This document shows, in pieces, positions 33,242 to 42,152 of a stretch of 64,000 nucleotides of DNA. A model generated the notes under the pieces. That model saw only the letters and a program-made list of their open reading frames with translations. It searched no databases and was not told where the DNA came from. The stretch is taken from the NCBI RefSeq assembly GCF_032056465.1, contig NZ_DAMBCL010000006.1. The stretch is one strand, 5' to 3'. Origin of the DNA: Mobilicoccus sp032056465 (GTDB lineage Bacteria > Actinomycetota > Actinomycetes > Actinomycetales > Dermatophilaceae). Both the position numbers and the translations under genes were made by a program. Every line of letters starts with the position of its first letter. The stretch's first letter is position 1.

Positions 33242-34486
33242 TCACCCTTCGGGTACCTCCTCCTCCGGGGCGGGGGCGCGGGCGCCGCTGCGGGCCTCGG
33301 TGAGGGTGGCGCCGTGGGCGATGAGATCACGCCCCCGCTCGTAGTCGTCGTCGGCGTTGTAGGTGAGCACCCCGACGACGACGTCGGCCGCGTCGGCGTA
33401 CCAGACCGTGAACCCGCCGGCCCGTTCGACGACGTCGATCGCCTCGTGTCCGTCGCCCCACGCCGCGTACTTGAGGGTGTGGGCACCGATCTCGCTGAAG
33501 AACCCGGGCACGTCGTCCCACACCCCCCAGCCGTCACCGGTCTCCGCACCGGCGGCGTCGGTGGCCGCCGCGTTCCGCCCGGCGAGCTCGCCCATCGCGA
33601 GAGCGTCTCCCCAGTGTTCGACGTCGAGTGGACGCCCGGCCGCGACGTTGAGACCCCGCGCGGAGTCCCCGGCGACCCACACCCCCGGCGCCACCCGGAG
33701 ATGCTCGTCGGCGACGAGTCGTCCCTCGTACGTCTGCAGGACCGCCCCGGGTGCGCCGCCCTCGGCGAGGTCCGCCGCGGCCGGGCGGGCCCCCACGGCG
33801 GCGAGGATCAGATCGGGTGCGAGCGTCGTGCCGTCGTCGAGATGCATGGTGCGCGGCGCGTCGACGTGCCTGACGGAGACGCCGGTGCGCAGCTCGACGC
33901 CGAGATCGGTGAGCCATGAGGCGATCTGGGTGGCGACGCGCTCGCCGAGACGGGTGCGTTGGGGTCCCTCCTCGGGGGTGACGAGGGTGACCTCCAGGCC
34001 CCGGCTCGCGAGGGAGGCGGCCGCCTCGCAGCCGATGAACCCGGACCCGATGACGACGGCGCTGCTCGACCGCTTCGCCGCCGCGGTAAGACGGCGGCCG
34101 CAGTCGAGGGTGCGGAGCACGTGGATCTCGGCGTCGTCGTCGGCGTCGGGGAACGGCACGGGTGTCGCGCCGGTCGCGACGATGAGTCGGCGGAACCCGA
34201 TCTGCTCACCCGCGGCGGTGACCGTGCGGTTCTCGAGGTCGAGGGCGCTCACGCGGGTTCCCGAGCGGAGCTCCACCTCGTCGGGCAGGGCGGGGTCGAC
34301 CGGGGTGGGCTCGACCGGTGGGCCCGAGGTGAGCGCCCCCTTCGACAATGGTGGCCGCATGTACGGCAGGTCGTCGTCGGCCGAGACGAGGAGGACGGGA
34401 GGGGGGCCACCGGCATCCGCGTACGCCGCGGCCGCCGACACGCCGGCCGGGCCACTGCCGATGACGAGGAGTTCCACAGTGTGCAT
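33242..34486 (-). CDS. FAD/NAD(P)-dependent oxidoreductase, ferredoxin-reductase type
   Basis: A 414-residue flavoprotein of the class that feeds electrons to ferredoxins or P450s. It has the FAD motif LLVIGSGPAGVSAAAAY at 6-22, LIVATGATPVPFP, the NAD(P) motif AVVIGSGFIGCEAAASLASRG and the second FAD motif VWVAGDSARGLN. PYMRPPLSKG fits the BenD/TodA-like family. No ferredoxin or oxygenase partner gene adjoins it. The start ATG 34486 has no good ribosome site. The next gene on the strand begins 69 bp later. Confidence 0.85.
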   Translation of the reverse strand: MHTVELLVIGSGPAGVSAAAAYADAGGPPPVLLVSADDDLPYMRPPLSKGALTSGPPVEPTPVDPALPDEVELRSGTRVSALDLENRTVTAAGEQIGFRRLIVATGATPVPFPDADDDAEIHVLRTLDCGRRLTAAAKRSSSAVVIGSGFIGCEAAASLASRGLEVTLVTPEEGPQRTRLGERVATQIASWLTDLGVELRTGVSVRHVDAPRTMHLDDGTTLAPDLILAAVGARPAAADLAEGGAPGAVLQTYEGRLVADEHLRVAPGVWVAGDSARGLNVAAGRPLDVEHWGDALAMGELAGRNAAATDAAGAETGDGWGVWDDVPGFFSEIGAHTLKYAAWGDGHEAIDVVERAGGFTVWYADAADVVVGVLTYNADDDYERGRDLIAHGATLTEARSGARAPAPEEEVPEG

Positions 34487-34753
34487 GGGAGAGCATTACC
34501 CCGACGAGGCGTCGACATACCGGTTCCCGTCCCTCCGGCGCTCAGGTTCTGCGGGCGGGATGACGACGGGGACATCGGCGGCCGCCCGAGCCCGCACCGG
34601 GCCACCCGACCCGCGAGGAGGCCACCCGCGACCCCGTCGGCCCGCCCCGGCGAAGCCGTCGATGGCGGTGGGCCGGACGGGGGCGATGGTCCGGAGGAGA
34701 CAGGGCGAACGGGCGGGTGCACGGGGAGTGGGCGAACGATGGGTGAGCGAACG

Positions 34754-35767
34754 ATGAGTGTGAGACCGGGGAGTGGGCGACCGGTGGGTGAGCGGCCGGT
34801 GAGGCGAAGCGCCGCGGCGCTGATCGTCCCGGTCACGCTCGGCGTCGCTCTCCTCGCGGGCTGCGGTGGAGGCGGGTCCGCCCCGGTCGCCACGCCCACC
34901 GCGGCGAGCTCGACGTCGACGTCCGCCGCGGTCGAACCGGTGGCCTCCGGCTCCGGCACGACCGCACCGGGTGGGCCGGGTCCCACGACCCCGGGCGCGG
35001 ACTCCCCGGGCGCGACGGCCGGCCGCGTGGCGAGGTCCGCAGGATCGGCGGGAGCCGCCGACGCGTCCGGCGCCCCGGCGGTCGGTGCGACCTCCGGGAC
35101 GATCCGTGTCCCCGTCGTCGGGGTCGTGGACGGTGACACGATCCGGGTGCGGGTCGCCGGGCGGACCGAACGCGTCCGCGTCATCGGCATCGACACCCCG
35201 GAGCTGCGCGGCGAGGAATGCGGTGCCCAGCGCGCGGCGAGCCGGATGCAGTCCCTCGTCCAGAGCCGCTCGGTGACCCTCGTCCCCGACCCGACCCAGG
35301 ACGACCGCGATCGCTACGGCAGGCTGCTGCGCCATCTGCGTCTCGACGACGGCCGGTCGGTCGCGCAGATCCTCCTCGCCGAGGGGCTCGGCCGGGAGTA
35401 CACCTACCGTCGCGCGTACGAGGGGCAGGCCTCCCACCGCGCCGCGGAGGACGCCGCCCGTGAGGCGTCGGCCGGTCTGTGGGGCGCGTGCCCCTCGAGT
35501 CAGGCGTCGGGACCGCGCCCGTCGGGACCACGCACCTCCGCACCGCGGGCGGTGACCGGGTCGTCGCCGGACGCCGCGAAGCCCGACGCCGGCACGGCCG
35601 GTGGGTGCCGCATCAAGGGCAACATCAGCTCCGAGGGCGAGAAGATCTACCACGTGCCCGGCGGGCGGTCCTACGAGAGGACGAAGATCAGCCCCGGCCG
35701 CGGGGAGCGCATGTTCTGCAGCGAGGCGCAGGCCCGCGAGGCCGGGTGGCGTGCCGCTCGGGACTGA
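34754..35767 (+). CDS. secreted lipoprotein thermonuclease (SNase-like)
   Basis: A 337-residue lipoprotein. Signal peptide residues 1-36 end in a lipobox LLAGC; an ~80-residue Ser/Thr/Gly/Ala-rich linker follows. The staphylococcal-nuclease fold carries VVDGDTIRV, RVIGIDTPE (metal and catalytic residues) and DRYGRLLRHL (catalytic Arg). A C-terminal module CRIKGNISSEGEKIYHVPGG...MFCSEAQAREAGWR with two cysteines is common at the end of such nucleases. Likely digests extracellular nucleic acids at the cell surface. The ATG at 34754 is fixed by the signal peptide; the long upstream open frame is rejected. The 267 bp before it hold only low-complexity GTGAGCG/GGGAGTGGGCGA repeats. Confidence 0.9.
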   Translation: MSVRPGSGRPVGERPVRRSAAALIVPVTLGVALLAGCGGGGSAPVATPTAASSTSTSAAVEPVASGSGTTAPGGPGPTTPGADSPGATAGRVARSAGSAGAADASGAPAVGATSGTIRVPVVGVVDGDTIRVRVAGRTERVRVIGIDTPELRGEECGAQRAASRMQSLVQSRSVTLVPDPTQDDRDRYGRLLRHLRLDDGRSVAQILLAEGLGREYTYRRAYEGQASHRAAEDAAREASAGLWGACPSSQASGPRPSGPRTSAPRAVTGSSPDAAKPDAGTAGGCRIKGNISSEGEKIYHVPGGRSYERTKISPGRGERMFCSEAQAREAGWRAARD

Positions 35768-35831
35768 CGCGGCAGGCGCCCCGGGCTCGGTGGGGATCCG
35801 GCGGGCTCGTCGGCCCGTGCGAACGAGACCC

Positions 35832-35908
35832 CGTGCTCAGAAAGACACGCGGAGTTCAGAACGACACCCGTGCTCAGACGAGCACCCCCGTGTTCAGAAG
35901 GGCACCCC
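35832..35908. repeat. four tandem degenerate copies of CGTGYTCAGAASGGCACCCC
   Basis: Copies begin at about 35832, 35851, 35869 and 35889, with the TCAGA cores spaced 19, 18 and 20 bp. They fill the space between the convergent nuclease and rbsD genes; the last copy covers the rbsD stop codon. Could be a protein-binding array or termination-linked repeat. Confidence 0.65.
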
Positions 35909-36286
35909 GCAGTGGAGGACGAGGTTGGCGTAGGGCGTGGCCTCTCCGGTGCGGACGGCGAAGGCCACGCCGGGCAGCATCGCCTTGAGTTCCTCGTGGC
36001 TCACCTCGTCGCGGGGGCCGAGGCGGGCGACGCGCGCCGCCACCCACGATCCGGCCTCGCCGGCGAGCGATTCCCGCGCGAGCGTGTGCGATTCGACGAC
36101 GATCTCCTCCAGGAGGGCGTCGAGCACGTCGGTGAACCGGGGGATACCGGGCACGAGGGCGAGGTCGATCACGGGGATCGAACGCGGCAGCGGCAGCCCC
36201 ATGTCGGCGACGACGACGCGGTCGGTGTGGCCGAGGAGCGCGATCTGGCGGGAGAGCTCGGCGTGGAGGATGCCCCGACGCTTCAC
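35894..36286 (-). CDS. rbsD: D-ribose pyranase
   Basis: A 130-residue enzyme that interconverts pyranose and furanose forms of ribose so that ribokinase gets its substrate. The conserved start KRRGILHAELSRQIALLGHTD, VVADMGLPLP, FTDVLDALLEEIVVE and the C-terminal RTGEATPYANLVLHCGVPF are all present. GTG start at 36286 behind GGGAGGGA; it overlaps the rbsK stop (GTGA). Last gene of the operon. Confidence 0.95.
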   Translation of the reverse strand: MKRRGILHAELSRQIALLGHTDRVVVADMGLPLPRSIPVIDLALVPGIPRFTDVLDALLEEIVVESHTLARESLAGEAGSWVAARVARLGPRDEVSHEELKAMLPGVAFAVRTGEATPYANLVLHCGVPF

Positions 36287-37281
36287 GATCGTCCCTCCCA
36301 GTCGTAGGACTCCTGCGCCCCGTGTCCCTGGACGGCCTTCGCGGCGGCGCGGTTGCCCACGGCGGCGGCCGCGCCGAGATCGTCCCCGAGCGCGAGGCGG
36401 GCGGCGAGGGTGCCGGCGAAGCAGTCGCCGGCACCGGTGGTGTCGACCACCTCGACCGTCTCTCCGGTGCACGTGAACGACTCGGCCCCCTCCAGGGCGA
36501 CGACGGCCCCGGCGCCGCCGAGGGTGACGACGACCGAGCGGACCCCGGCCCCGACGAGCGCCTCGGCCAGTGAGGTCGCGGCCACCGCATCGATGGACTC
36601 CTCCTCGTGGCCACCGGCGTCCACGCCGAGAAGACCCGCCGCGGCGAGGGCCTCGTGCTCGTTGACGACGAGGGGGTCGGCCGCGCGCAGGGTGTCGGCG
36701 TCGAGGTCGACGACGGGCGCGAGGTTGAGGCAGACCCGGGCCCCGGCGGCCACGGCCCGACGCGCCGTCTCGTCGACGACGTCGACGGGGATCTCGCCCT
36801 GGAGGACGACGACATCGCCCGTCGTGAGCCCGAGGTCGGCCACGTCCTCCATCGTGAGCGCGTGGTTGGCGCCCGGCACGACGATGATCGAGTTCTCACC
36901 CGAGTCGGCGACGGTGATGAGCGCGAGGCCGGTGGGGGTGTCCGCCACCTTGCGGACGCGCCCGAGGTCGACGCCGGCACGGCGCAGCAGTGAGAGGCCC
37001 ACCCGTGCCTGGGCGTCGTCGCCGACGCACCCGACCATCGCGACGTCCGCGCCCGCGAGGGCCGCGGCGACGGCCTGGTTCGCGCCCTTGCCGCCGGGGC
37101 GGGTCGAGCCGTCCCCACCGAGCACGGTCTCTCCGGGCCGCGGATGGCGGGCCACCCGCGCGAACAGATCGACGTTGATCGACCCGACGACGACGACCCG
37201 CCCCGAGCCGCGGGCCGCCGTCGTCGTCCTGCTCGGCTCGTCCCGGGTCTCCTCGTTCCCGGTCACGGCGTCCGAGGTCAC
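36283..37281 (-). CDS. rbsK: ribokinase
   Basis: A 332-residue PfkB-family kinase (ribose to ribose-5-phosphate). It carries signature 1 VVVVGSINVDLF...GGDGSTRPGGKGANQAVAAALAGA (residues ~29-68) and the C-terminal signature DTTGAGDCFAGTLAARLALG with the catalytic Asp. An N-terminal extension of ~28 polar residues precedes the core. GTG start at 37281 overlaps the rbsB stop (GTGA). Confidence 0.95.
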   Translation of the reverse strand: MTSDAVTGNEETRDEPSRTTTAARGSGRVVVVGSINVDLFARVARHPRPGETVLGGDGSTRPGGKGANQAVAAALAGADVAMVGCVGDDAQARVGLSLLRRAGVDLGRVRKVADTPTGLALITVADSGENSIIVVPGANHALTMEDVADLGLTTGDVVVLQGEIPVDVVDETARRAVAAGARVCLNLAPVVDLDADTLRAADPLVVNEHEALAAAGLLGVDAGGHEEESIDAVAATSLAEALVGAGVRSVVVTLGGAGAVVALEGAESFTCTGETVEVVDTTGAGDCFAGTLAARLALGDDLGAAAAVGNRAAAKAVQGHGAQESYDWEGRS

Positions 37282-38240
37282 TTGAGGTACTCCGCGACGT
37301 TGTCCTTGGTCACGGCCTTGACCTCGACCGGGATCGTCTTCTCGACGGTCTCGCCGTTCGCGACCTTGAGCGCCGTCTCGACGGCGACCTTGCCGAGTTC
37401 CTTGGGCTGCTGGGCGATCGTGCCGACCATCGTCCCGGCCTGGACGGCCTTGAGGGCGTCGGCGGTGCCGTCGAAGCCGAAGACCTTGACGTCCTTGCCG
37501 GCCCGGGCGCCGAGGGCCTGGACGGCCCCGAGGGCCATCTCGTCGTTCTCGGCGAAGATGCCGGTGGCGTTCGCGTGGGCCTGGAGCAGGTTGGTCGCCA
37601 CGTTGAGACCCTGGGTGCGGTCGAAGTTCGCCGGCTGCTGCGCGATGACGTTGAGCCCGGCGCCCTTGACGGCGTCGCCGAAGCCCTGACCGCGGTCACG
37701 GCTCGCGGACGTGCCCGGCACGCCCTGGAGCGCGATGACGTCGCCCTTCCCGCCCATGGCCTTGCCGAGGGACTCGGCGGCGAGCTTGCCGCCGGTGACG
37801 TTGTCGCTGCTCACGAGGCTGGCCACCTCGGCACCGTTGACGGCGCGGTCGACCGCGACGACGGGGATCTTCGCGTTGATCGCGGGCTTGACGGCCGAGC
37901 CCGCCGCGTCGGAGTCGACCGGGTTGATGATGACGACCGAACTGCTCTTGGTGACGGCGTCGGCGATCTGGTTGGCCTGGGTGGCGGCGTCGTTCTGCGC
38001 GTCGACGACGTTGAGCGTGGCGCCCGCCGACTCGGCTGCGGCCTGGGCTCCGTCGCGCAGGTCCACGAAGAACGGGTTGTTGAGCGTCGAGACCGCGAGG
38101 GTGACGGTCTTGCCGGCCGCGCCCCCCGTGGCTCCGCCCTGCGCGCCGGTGTCCGACGGGCCGCGGTTGCACGCGGTCATCGTGAGGGCGAGGGCTGAGG
38201 CGGTGACGGCCGTGGCGACGGTGCGGGTGATCTGGAACAT
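37278..38240 (-). CDS. rbsB: ribose ABC transporter substrate-binding lipoprotein
   Basis: A 320-residue periplasmic-binding-protein-fold lipoprotein. The signal peptide ends in a lipobox-like MTAC at residue ~24, and the mature part has VSTLNNPFFVDLRDGAQ, NPVDSDA and VFGFDGTADALKAVQAG, matching the ribose/galactose PBP group. It hands ribose to RbsAC. ATG at 38240 behind AGGAGAG. 95 bp separate it from rbsC, which can hold a processing or internal regulatory site; none is evident. Confidence 0.95.
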   Translation of the reverse strand: MFQITRTVATAVTASALALTMTACNRGPSDTGAQGGATGGAAGKTVTLAVSTLNNPFFVDLRDGAQAAAESAGATLNVVDAQNDAATQANQIADAVTKSSSVVIINPVDSDAAGSAVKPAINAKIPVVAVDRAVNGAEVASLVSSDNVTGGKLAAESLGKAMGGKGDVIALQGVPGTSASRDRGQGFGDAVKGAGLNVIAQQPANFDRTQGLNVATNLLQAHANATGIFAENDEMALGAVQALGARAGKDVKVFGFDGTADALKAVQAGTMVGTIAQQPKELGKVAVETALKVANGETVEKTIPVEVKAVTKDNVAEYLK

Positions 38241-38335
38241 CGTGTCTCTCCTGGGGCTCGGCCCGGCGGCGGGCCGGGTGAGGAACTGGCGGGCTGGTGA
38301 CGACGTGGCTGGGGTGGGTGATGAGGACGGGCGGG

Positions 38336-39349
38336 TCAGCGGCGGGAGCGCAGGACGTCGATGCCGACGGCCGCGGCGATGACGAGGCCGATGACGACCT
38401 GCTGCCAGAACGCGGTGACGTTGAGCAGATTGAGACCGTTGCGGATGACGGCGAGGATGAGCGCACCGATGAGGGTGCCGGTCGCCTTGCCGGAGCCACC
38501 CGCGAGGCTGGCCCCGCCGATGACGACCGCGGCGATGGCGTCGAGTTCGTAGCCGCTCGCCGCCTGCGGTTGCGCGGAGGCGAGCCGCCCGGCGAGGACC
38601 ATGCCGGCGATGCCGGCGAAGAGCCCGGACAGCGCGTACACCGCGGCGAGGGTCCGCTTGACCGGCAGGCCGGCGAGCCGGGCGGCCTCCTCGTTGCCGC
38701 CGATGGCGTAGAGCGAACGGCCGAACACCGTGCGGTTGAGGACGAAGGCGGTGACCGCCCACGCGACGAGAAGAACGAGGATCGGGACCGGCACCGGGCC
38801 GAGGTCGCCACCGAGGGCCGCGACGGAGTCCGGCATGTCGATGGGGCGTCCGCCTGAGACGACGAGGGCGAGGCCACGCGCGATGGACAACATCGCGAGC
38901 GTCGCGATGAACGCCGGGAGCCTGCCGTACGCGACGGCCGCGCCCGAGACGAGGCCGGTGAGCAGACCCACGAGGGGGGCGGCGAGGAGCGCGGTCGGCC
39001 CGGGCAGCCCGGCCGAGGCGACGAGCCATCCCGCGCAGATCGAGGACAGGGCCGCGACCGACCCCACCGAGAGGTCGATGCCGGCGGTGATGATGACGAA
39101 CGTCATCCCGAAGGCGAGCACGGCGACGACGGCGGCCTGGACGCCGACGTTGAGCAGGTTGGGGACCGTGAGGAACGCGGGCGTGGCGATGAACATGACG
39201 ACGCAGACGGCGGCGAGCCCGACGAGGGCACCGTTGTCGGCGAGCCAGTCCTTGACCGCACGTCGCCGGTCGGACGTGGCGGCGGCCTTCGTGCCCGTCG
39301 TGGGCGTCTTGCCGCCGTCGGCGGTGTTGGTGAGCGATTCAGCGGGCAC
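38336..39349 (-). CDS. rbsC: ribose ABC transporter permease
   Basis: A 337-residue BPD_transp_2 family membrane protein with about 10 helices. VIITAGIDLSVGSVAALS is the family signature and IGGNEEAARLAGLPV the cytoplasmic coupling loop for RbsA. GTG start at 39349 puts an 11-nt overlap on rbsA; the ~30 residues before the first helix are polar. Confidence 0.94.
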   Translation of the reverse strand: MPAESLTNTADGGKTPTTGTKAAATSDRRRAVKDWLADNGALVGLAAVCVVMFIATPAFLTVPNLLNVGVQAAVVAVLAFGMTFVIITAGIDLSVGSVAALSSICAGWLVASAGLPGPTALLAAPLVGLLTGLVSGAAVAYGRLPAFIATLAMLSIARGLALVVSGGRPIDMPDSVAALGGDLGPVPVPILVLLVAWAVTAFVLNRTVFGRSLYAIGGNEEAARLAGLPVKRTLAAVYALSGLFAGIAGMVLAGRLASAQPQAASGYELDAIAAVVIGGASLAGGSGKATGTLIGALILAVIRNGLNLLNVTAFWQQVVIGLVIAAAVGIDVLRSRR

Positions 39350-40841
39350 GGGACGACTCGACCTCCTTGACGGCCAGCGACATGACCGCATCTTGCGTGG
39401 CCTCCTCGGCGAGGAGTTCTCCGACGACGCAACCCTGGGCCATGACGAGGACCCGGTCGCTCATGCTGATGACCTCGGGCAGGTCGCTGCTCGCGAGCAG
39501 CACACCCCCGCCCTTGGCGGTGACGGCGTTGACGAGCTCGTAGATCTCGACCTTGGCTCCCACGTCGACCCCGCGGGTCGGCTCGTCGAGGAGCAGGACG
39601 TCGGAGCCGGCCATCGACCAGCGTCCGAACACGACCTTCTGCTGGTTGCCGCCGGACAGTCCCTTGACGGGTTGGTCGAGGGAGGCCATCCGGATGCGCA
39701 GCTTCTCGGCGACCTCGGCGCTGCGGCGGCGTTGCCCCTTGAGGTCGGCGAGACCGGCCTTGCCGGTGGGGCGAAGGGTGGCGTAGCCGAGGTTCTCCTC
39801 GACCGAGGCCCCGAGGACGAGTCCGGCCGACTTGCGGTCCTCCGGGACGAGACCGACCCCGGCGGCGACGGCGGCGGCGACGTCTCGTGTCGGCAACGCG
39901 CGACCGCGGACGCGGACCGAGCCGCGCTCGTAGGTGTCGGCCCCGGCGATGGCACGCAGGACCTCGGTGCGACCGGCGCCCATGAGACCGGCGAGTCCGA
40001 CGACCTCCCCGGCGCGCACGGTGAGGGAGATGTCCTCGAACACGCCTGTCTGCGTGAGGTCCTCGACCTCGAGGAGGGTCTCACCCGTCTCGCCGCGGCG
40101 CCGGGGGTAGAGGTCGTCGATCTCGCGACCGACCATGAGGCGGACGAGCTCGGCCTCACCGGCACCCGCGGCGACGGTCTCGACGGCCGTGCCGTCGCGC
40201 AGCACCGTGATGCGGTCGCCGATCTCCTCGATCTCGTCGAGGTGGTGGCTGATGAAGATCATCGCGACCCCCGCCTCCCGCAACTCGCGGACGACGCCGA
40301 AGAGGACGTCGGTCTCGGTGCGGGTGAGGGCGGCGGTGGGCTCGTCGAGGATGAGCAGGCGGGCGTCCATGGCGAGGGCCTTGGCGATCTCGACCATCTG
40401 CTGGCGGGCGACCCCGAGGGTCCCGACGGGCCGGTCGACGTCGACGTCGAGCCCGATACGGGCGACGGCCTCCTCCGCGTATCGCCGGGCGGCCCTGCGG
40501 TCGACGAGACCGAAGCGACTCGGCGTGCGTCCGAGCGTGAGGTTCTCGGCCACCGACAGGCCGGGCACGAGGTTGAGTTCCTGGTGGATGGTCGCGATGC
40601 CGAGGGCCTCCGAGGCGCGGGTGTCGGCGATGCGCACCTCCTCGCCGTCGAGGACGATGCGGCCCTCGTCCGGTTCGTGGACCCCGGCGATCATCTTGAT
40701 GAGGGTGGACTTGCCGGCGCCGTTCTCCCCGAGGAGCACATGCACCTCGCCCCGGCGCACCTCCAGGCTCACGTCGTGGACGGCGCGCACGCCTCCGAAG
40801 GACTTCGACACCCCCTCGAGGCGGAGCAGGACGTCAGACAT
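39339..40841 (-). CDS. rbsA: ribose ABC transporter ATP-binding protein (double domain)
   Basis: A 500-residue protein with two ABC domains. The first has Walker A LLGENGAGKSTLIKMIAG and Walker B LLILDEPTAAL. The second has LSGGNQQKVVFGRW and VLLLDEPTRGVD; its own Walker A is altered (GLMGAGRTEVLRAI), as is usual in this sugar-transporter group. Starts at ATG 40841, overlapping the rbsR stop by 8 nt. Confidence 0.96.
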   Translation of the reverse strand: MSDVLLRLEGVSKSFGGVRAVHDVSLEVRRGEVHVLLGENGAGKSTLIKMIAGVHEPDEGRIVLDGEEVRIADTRASEALGIATIHQELNLVPGLSVAENLTLGRTPSRFGLVDRRAARRYAEEAVARIGLDVDVDRPVGTLGVARQQMVEIAKALAMDARLLILDEPTAALTRTETDVLFGVVRELREAGVAMIFISHHLDEIEEIGDRITVLRDGTAVETVAAGAGEAELVRLMVGREIDDLYPRRRGETGETLLEVEDLTQTGVFEDISLTVRAGEVVGLAGLMGAGRTEVLRAIAGADTYERGSVRVRGRALPTRDVAAAVAAGVGLVPEDRKSAGLVLGASVEENLGYATLRPTGKAGLADLKGQRRRSAEVAEKLRIRMASLDQPVKGLSGGNQQKVVFGRWSMAGSDVLLLDEPTRGVDVGAKVEIYELVNAVTAKGGGVLLASSDLPEVISMSDRVLVMAQGCVVGELLAEEATQDAVMSLAVKEVESSRAR

Positions 40842-41850
40842 GGGCGTTCTCCTTCACGTCGTCGGTCTCGCCGAGGGATCGGCGGACGATCAGGCTCGTG
40901 GGGACGGGCTCGACGTGGACGTCGCGCCCGGCGATGCGGGAGAGGAGGGCGGCGACGGCGCGCTCGGCGAGGTCGGTCGTGTCCTGGGCGACGACGGTGA
41001 CCGGGGTGTCGAGCACGGCGAACCAGGGGTTGTCGTCGAAGGCGGCCACCCCGACGTCGACGCCCGCGCGGAGTCCGCGTTCGCGAAGAACGGCGAGGAC
41101 GCCGAGGGCCATGAGTCCGTCGGCGGCGATGACCGCCTGCGGGGCGGGATCGTGGTCGAGCAGGCGTCGGGCGGCGCGCAGACCGCTCTCGAAGCGGAAG
41201 TCGCCCTCGACCACGTCGTCGTCGGTGAGCACGAGGCCGTGGTGGGCGAGTCGGTCGCGAGCGGCGCGCAGGCGGATGCGTCCGGTCGAGGTCGACTGCG
41301 GGCCCGCGACGACGGCGACGCGTCGGTGCCCGAGGGAGACGACATGGTCGACGAGGTCGTGCATCCCGGTCGCGGAGTCGGAGGCGATGACGGGCACCCC
41401 GAGGCCCGCGTCGCGGTCGATGGCCACGGTGGGGAAGCTGTCGACGACGCGGCACAGGCCGGGCGTGGCCCCACCCTGGGGGACGACGAGGAGGCCGTCG
41501 ACGCGGTGGCGTTCGAGCGCGGCGAGGTAGCGGTCCTGGGCGGCGCCGTCCTCGTCGGCGTTGCCGATCATCACGGTGAGGCCGGAGCGGGCCGCGCTCT
41601 TCTCGACGGCGTAGGCGAGGTCGGTGAAGAACGGGTTGCGCACGTCGGGGATGAGCAGACCGATCGTGTCGCTGCGGCTCGTGCGGAGACTGCGGGCGGC
41701 GATGTTGCCGACGTAGCCGAGACGGCGGGCGGCCTCGGCCACCCGATCCCGCGTCCCCGCGGACGCCGACGCCGTGGGATCGAGCGCGCGTGAGGCCGTG
41801 GCGGGGGAGACCCCGGCCAGCTCGGCGACGTCACGCAGCGTCACGCTCAT
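40834..41850 (-). CDS. rbsR: LacI-family repressor of the ribose operon
   Basis: A 338-residue regulator. The helix-turn-helix is VTLRDVAELAGVSPATASRALDP at residues 3-25, followed by the hinge RRLGYVGNIAARSLRT and a ribose-binding-protein-like effector domain. It is the first gene of the overlapping rbs operon, so it is autoregulated; its own expected operators (41873-41900) lie just upstream. The ATG at 41850 is fixed by the HTH start. The family usually releases DNA on binding the sugar. Confidence 0.93.
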   Translation of the reverse strand: MSVTLRDVAELAGVSPATASRALDPTASASAGTRDRVAEAARRLGYVGNIAARSLRTSRSDTIGLLIPDVRNPFFTDLAYAVEKSAARSGLTVMIGNADEDGAAQDRYLAALERHRVDGLLVVPQGGATPGLCRVVDSFPTVAIDRDAGLGVPVIASDSATGMHDLVDHVVSLGHRRVAVVAGPQSTSTGRIRLRAARDRLAHHGLVLTDDDVVEGDFRFESGLRAARRLLDHDPAPQAVIAADGLMALGVLAVLRERGLRAGVDVGVAAFDDNPWFAVLDTPVTVVAQDTTDLAERAVAALLSRIAGRDVHVEPVPTSLIVRRSLGETDDVKENAHV

Positions 41851-41872
41851 CCCACACCCCTTCGTGCGCATG

Positions 41873-41900
41873 TGCAATCGATTGCATGGAATCGATTGCA
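41873..41900 (-). promoter_or_regulatory. two abutting 14-bp LacI-type operators before rbsR
   Basis: TGCAATCGATTGCA (41873-41886) is a perfect palindrome. TGGAATCGATTGCA (41887-41900) follows with no gap and differs by one base. The central CG and the symmetric half-sites fit LacI-family operators. The pair is 22-50 bp upstream of the rbsR start. The rest of the 302-bp spacer holds the repeats at 41954-42039. Confidence 0.88.
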
Positions 41901-41953
41901 CCCATGCTGCCCCCGCCGGATTGCCCCGTCAACCCCCGTGCCGACAGCACTCC

Positions 41954-42039
41954 GCACCGGAAACCACCGCTCCGCACCTGAACGTTCGCGAGGGATGAGG
42001 TGGTTTCCGGTGCGCAGTGGGGTTTCCGGTGTGGAGTGG
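41954..42039. repeat. inverted plus tandem GGTTTCCGGTG repeats
   Basis: GCACCGGAAACCACC (41954-41968) and GGTGGTTTCCGGTGC (41999-42013) are perfect 15-bp inverted arms. The right arm belongs to a 19-bp tandem pair GGTTTCCGGTGCGCAGTGG / GGTTTCCGGTGTGGAGTGG (42002-42020, 42021-42039). Related sequence recurs at 45973-46014. Confidence 0.65.
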
Positions 42040-42152
42040 GGAGGAGTACGGGGAGTCGGCACCGCTCCACAGGGTTCGCCGGGGGTCGGTGTCGTCCACA
42101 GACGTCGGTGCGGGGTGCGGCGGTACCCGTGGCGCGGCGCAGAGTGGTCGGC

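Noticed and set aside
35832..35908. CRISPR-like array
   Set aside because: Units of 18-20 bp are directly adjacent with no spacers, and the copies are degenerate.
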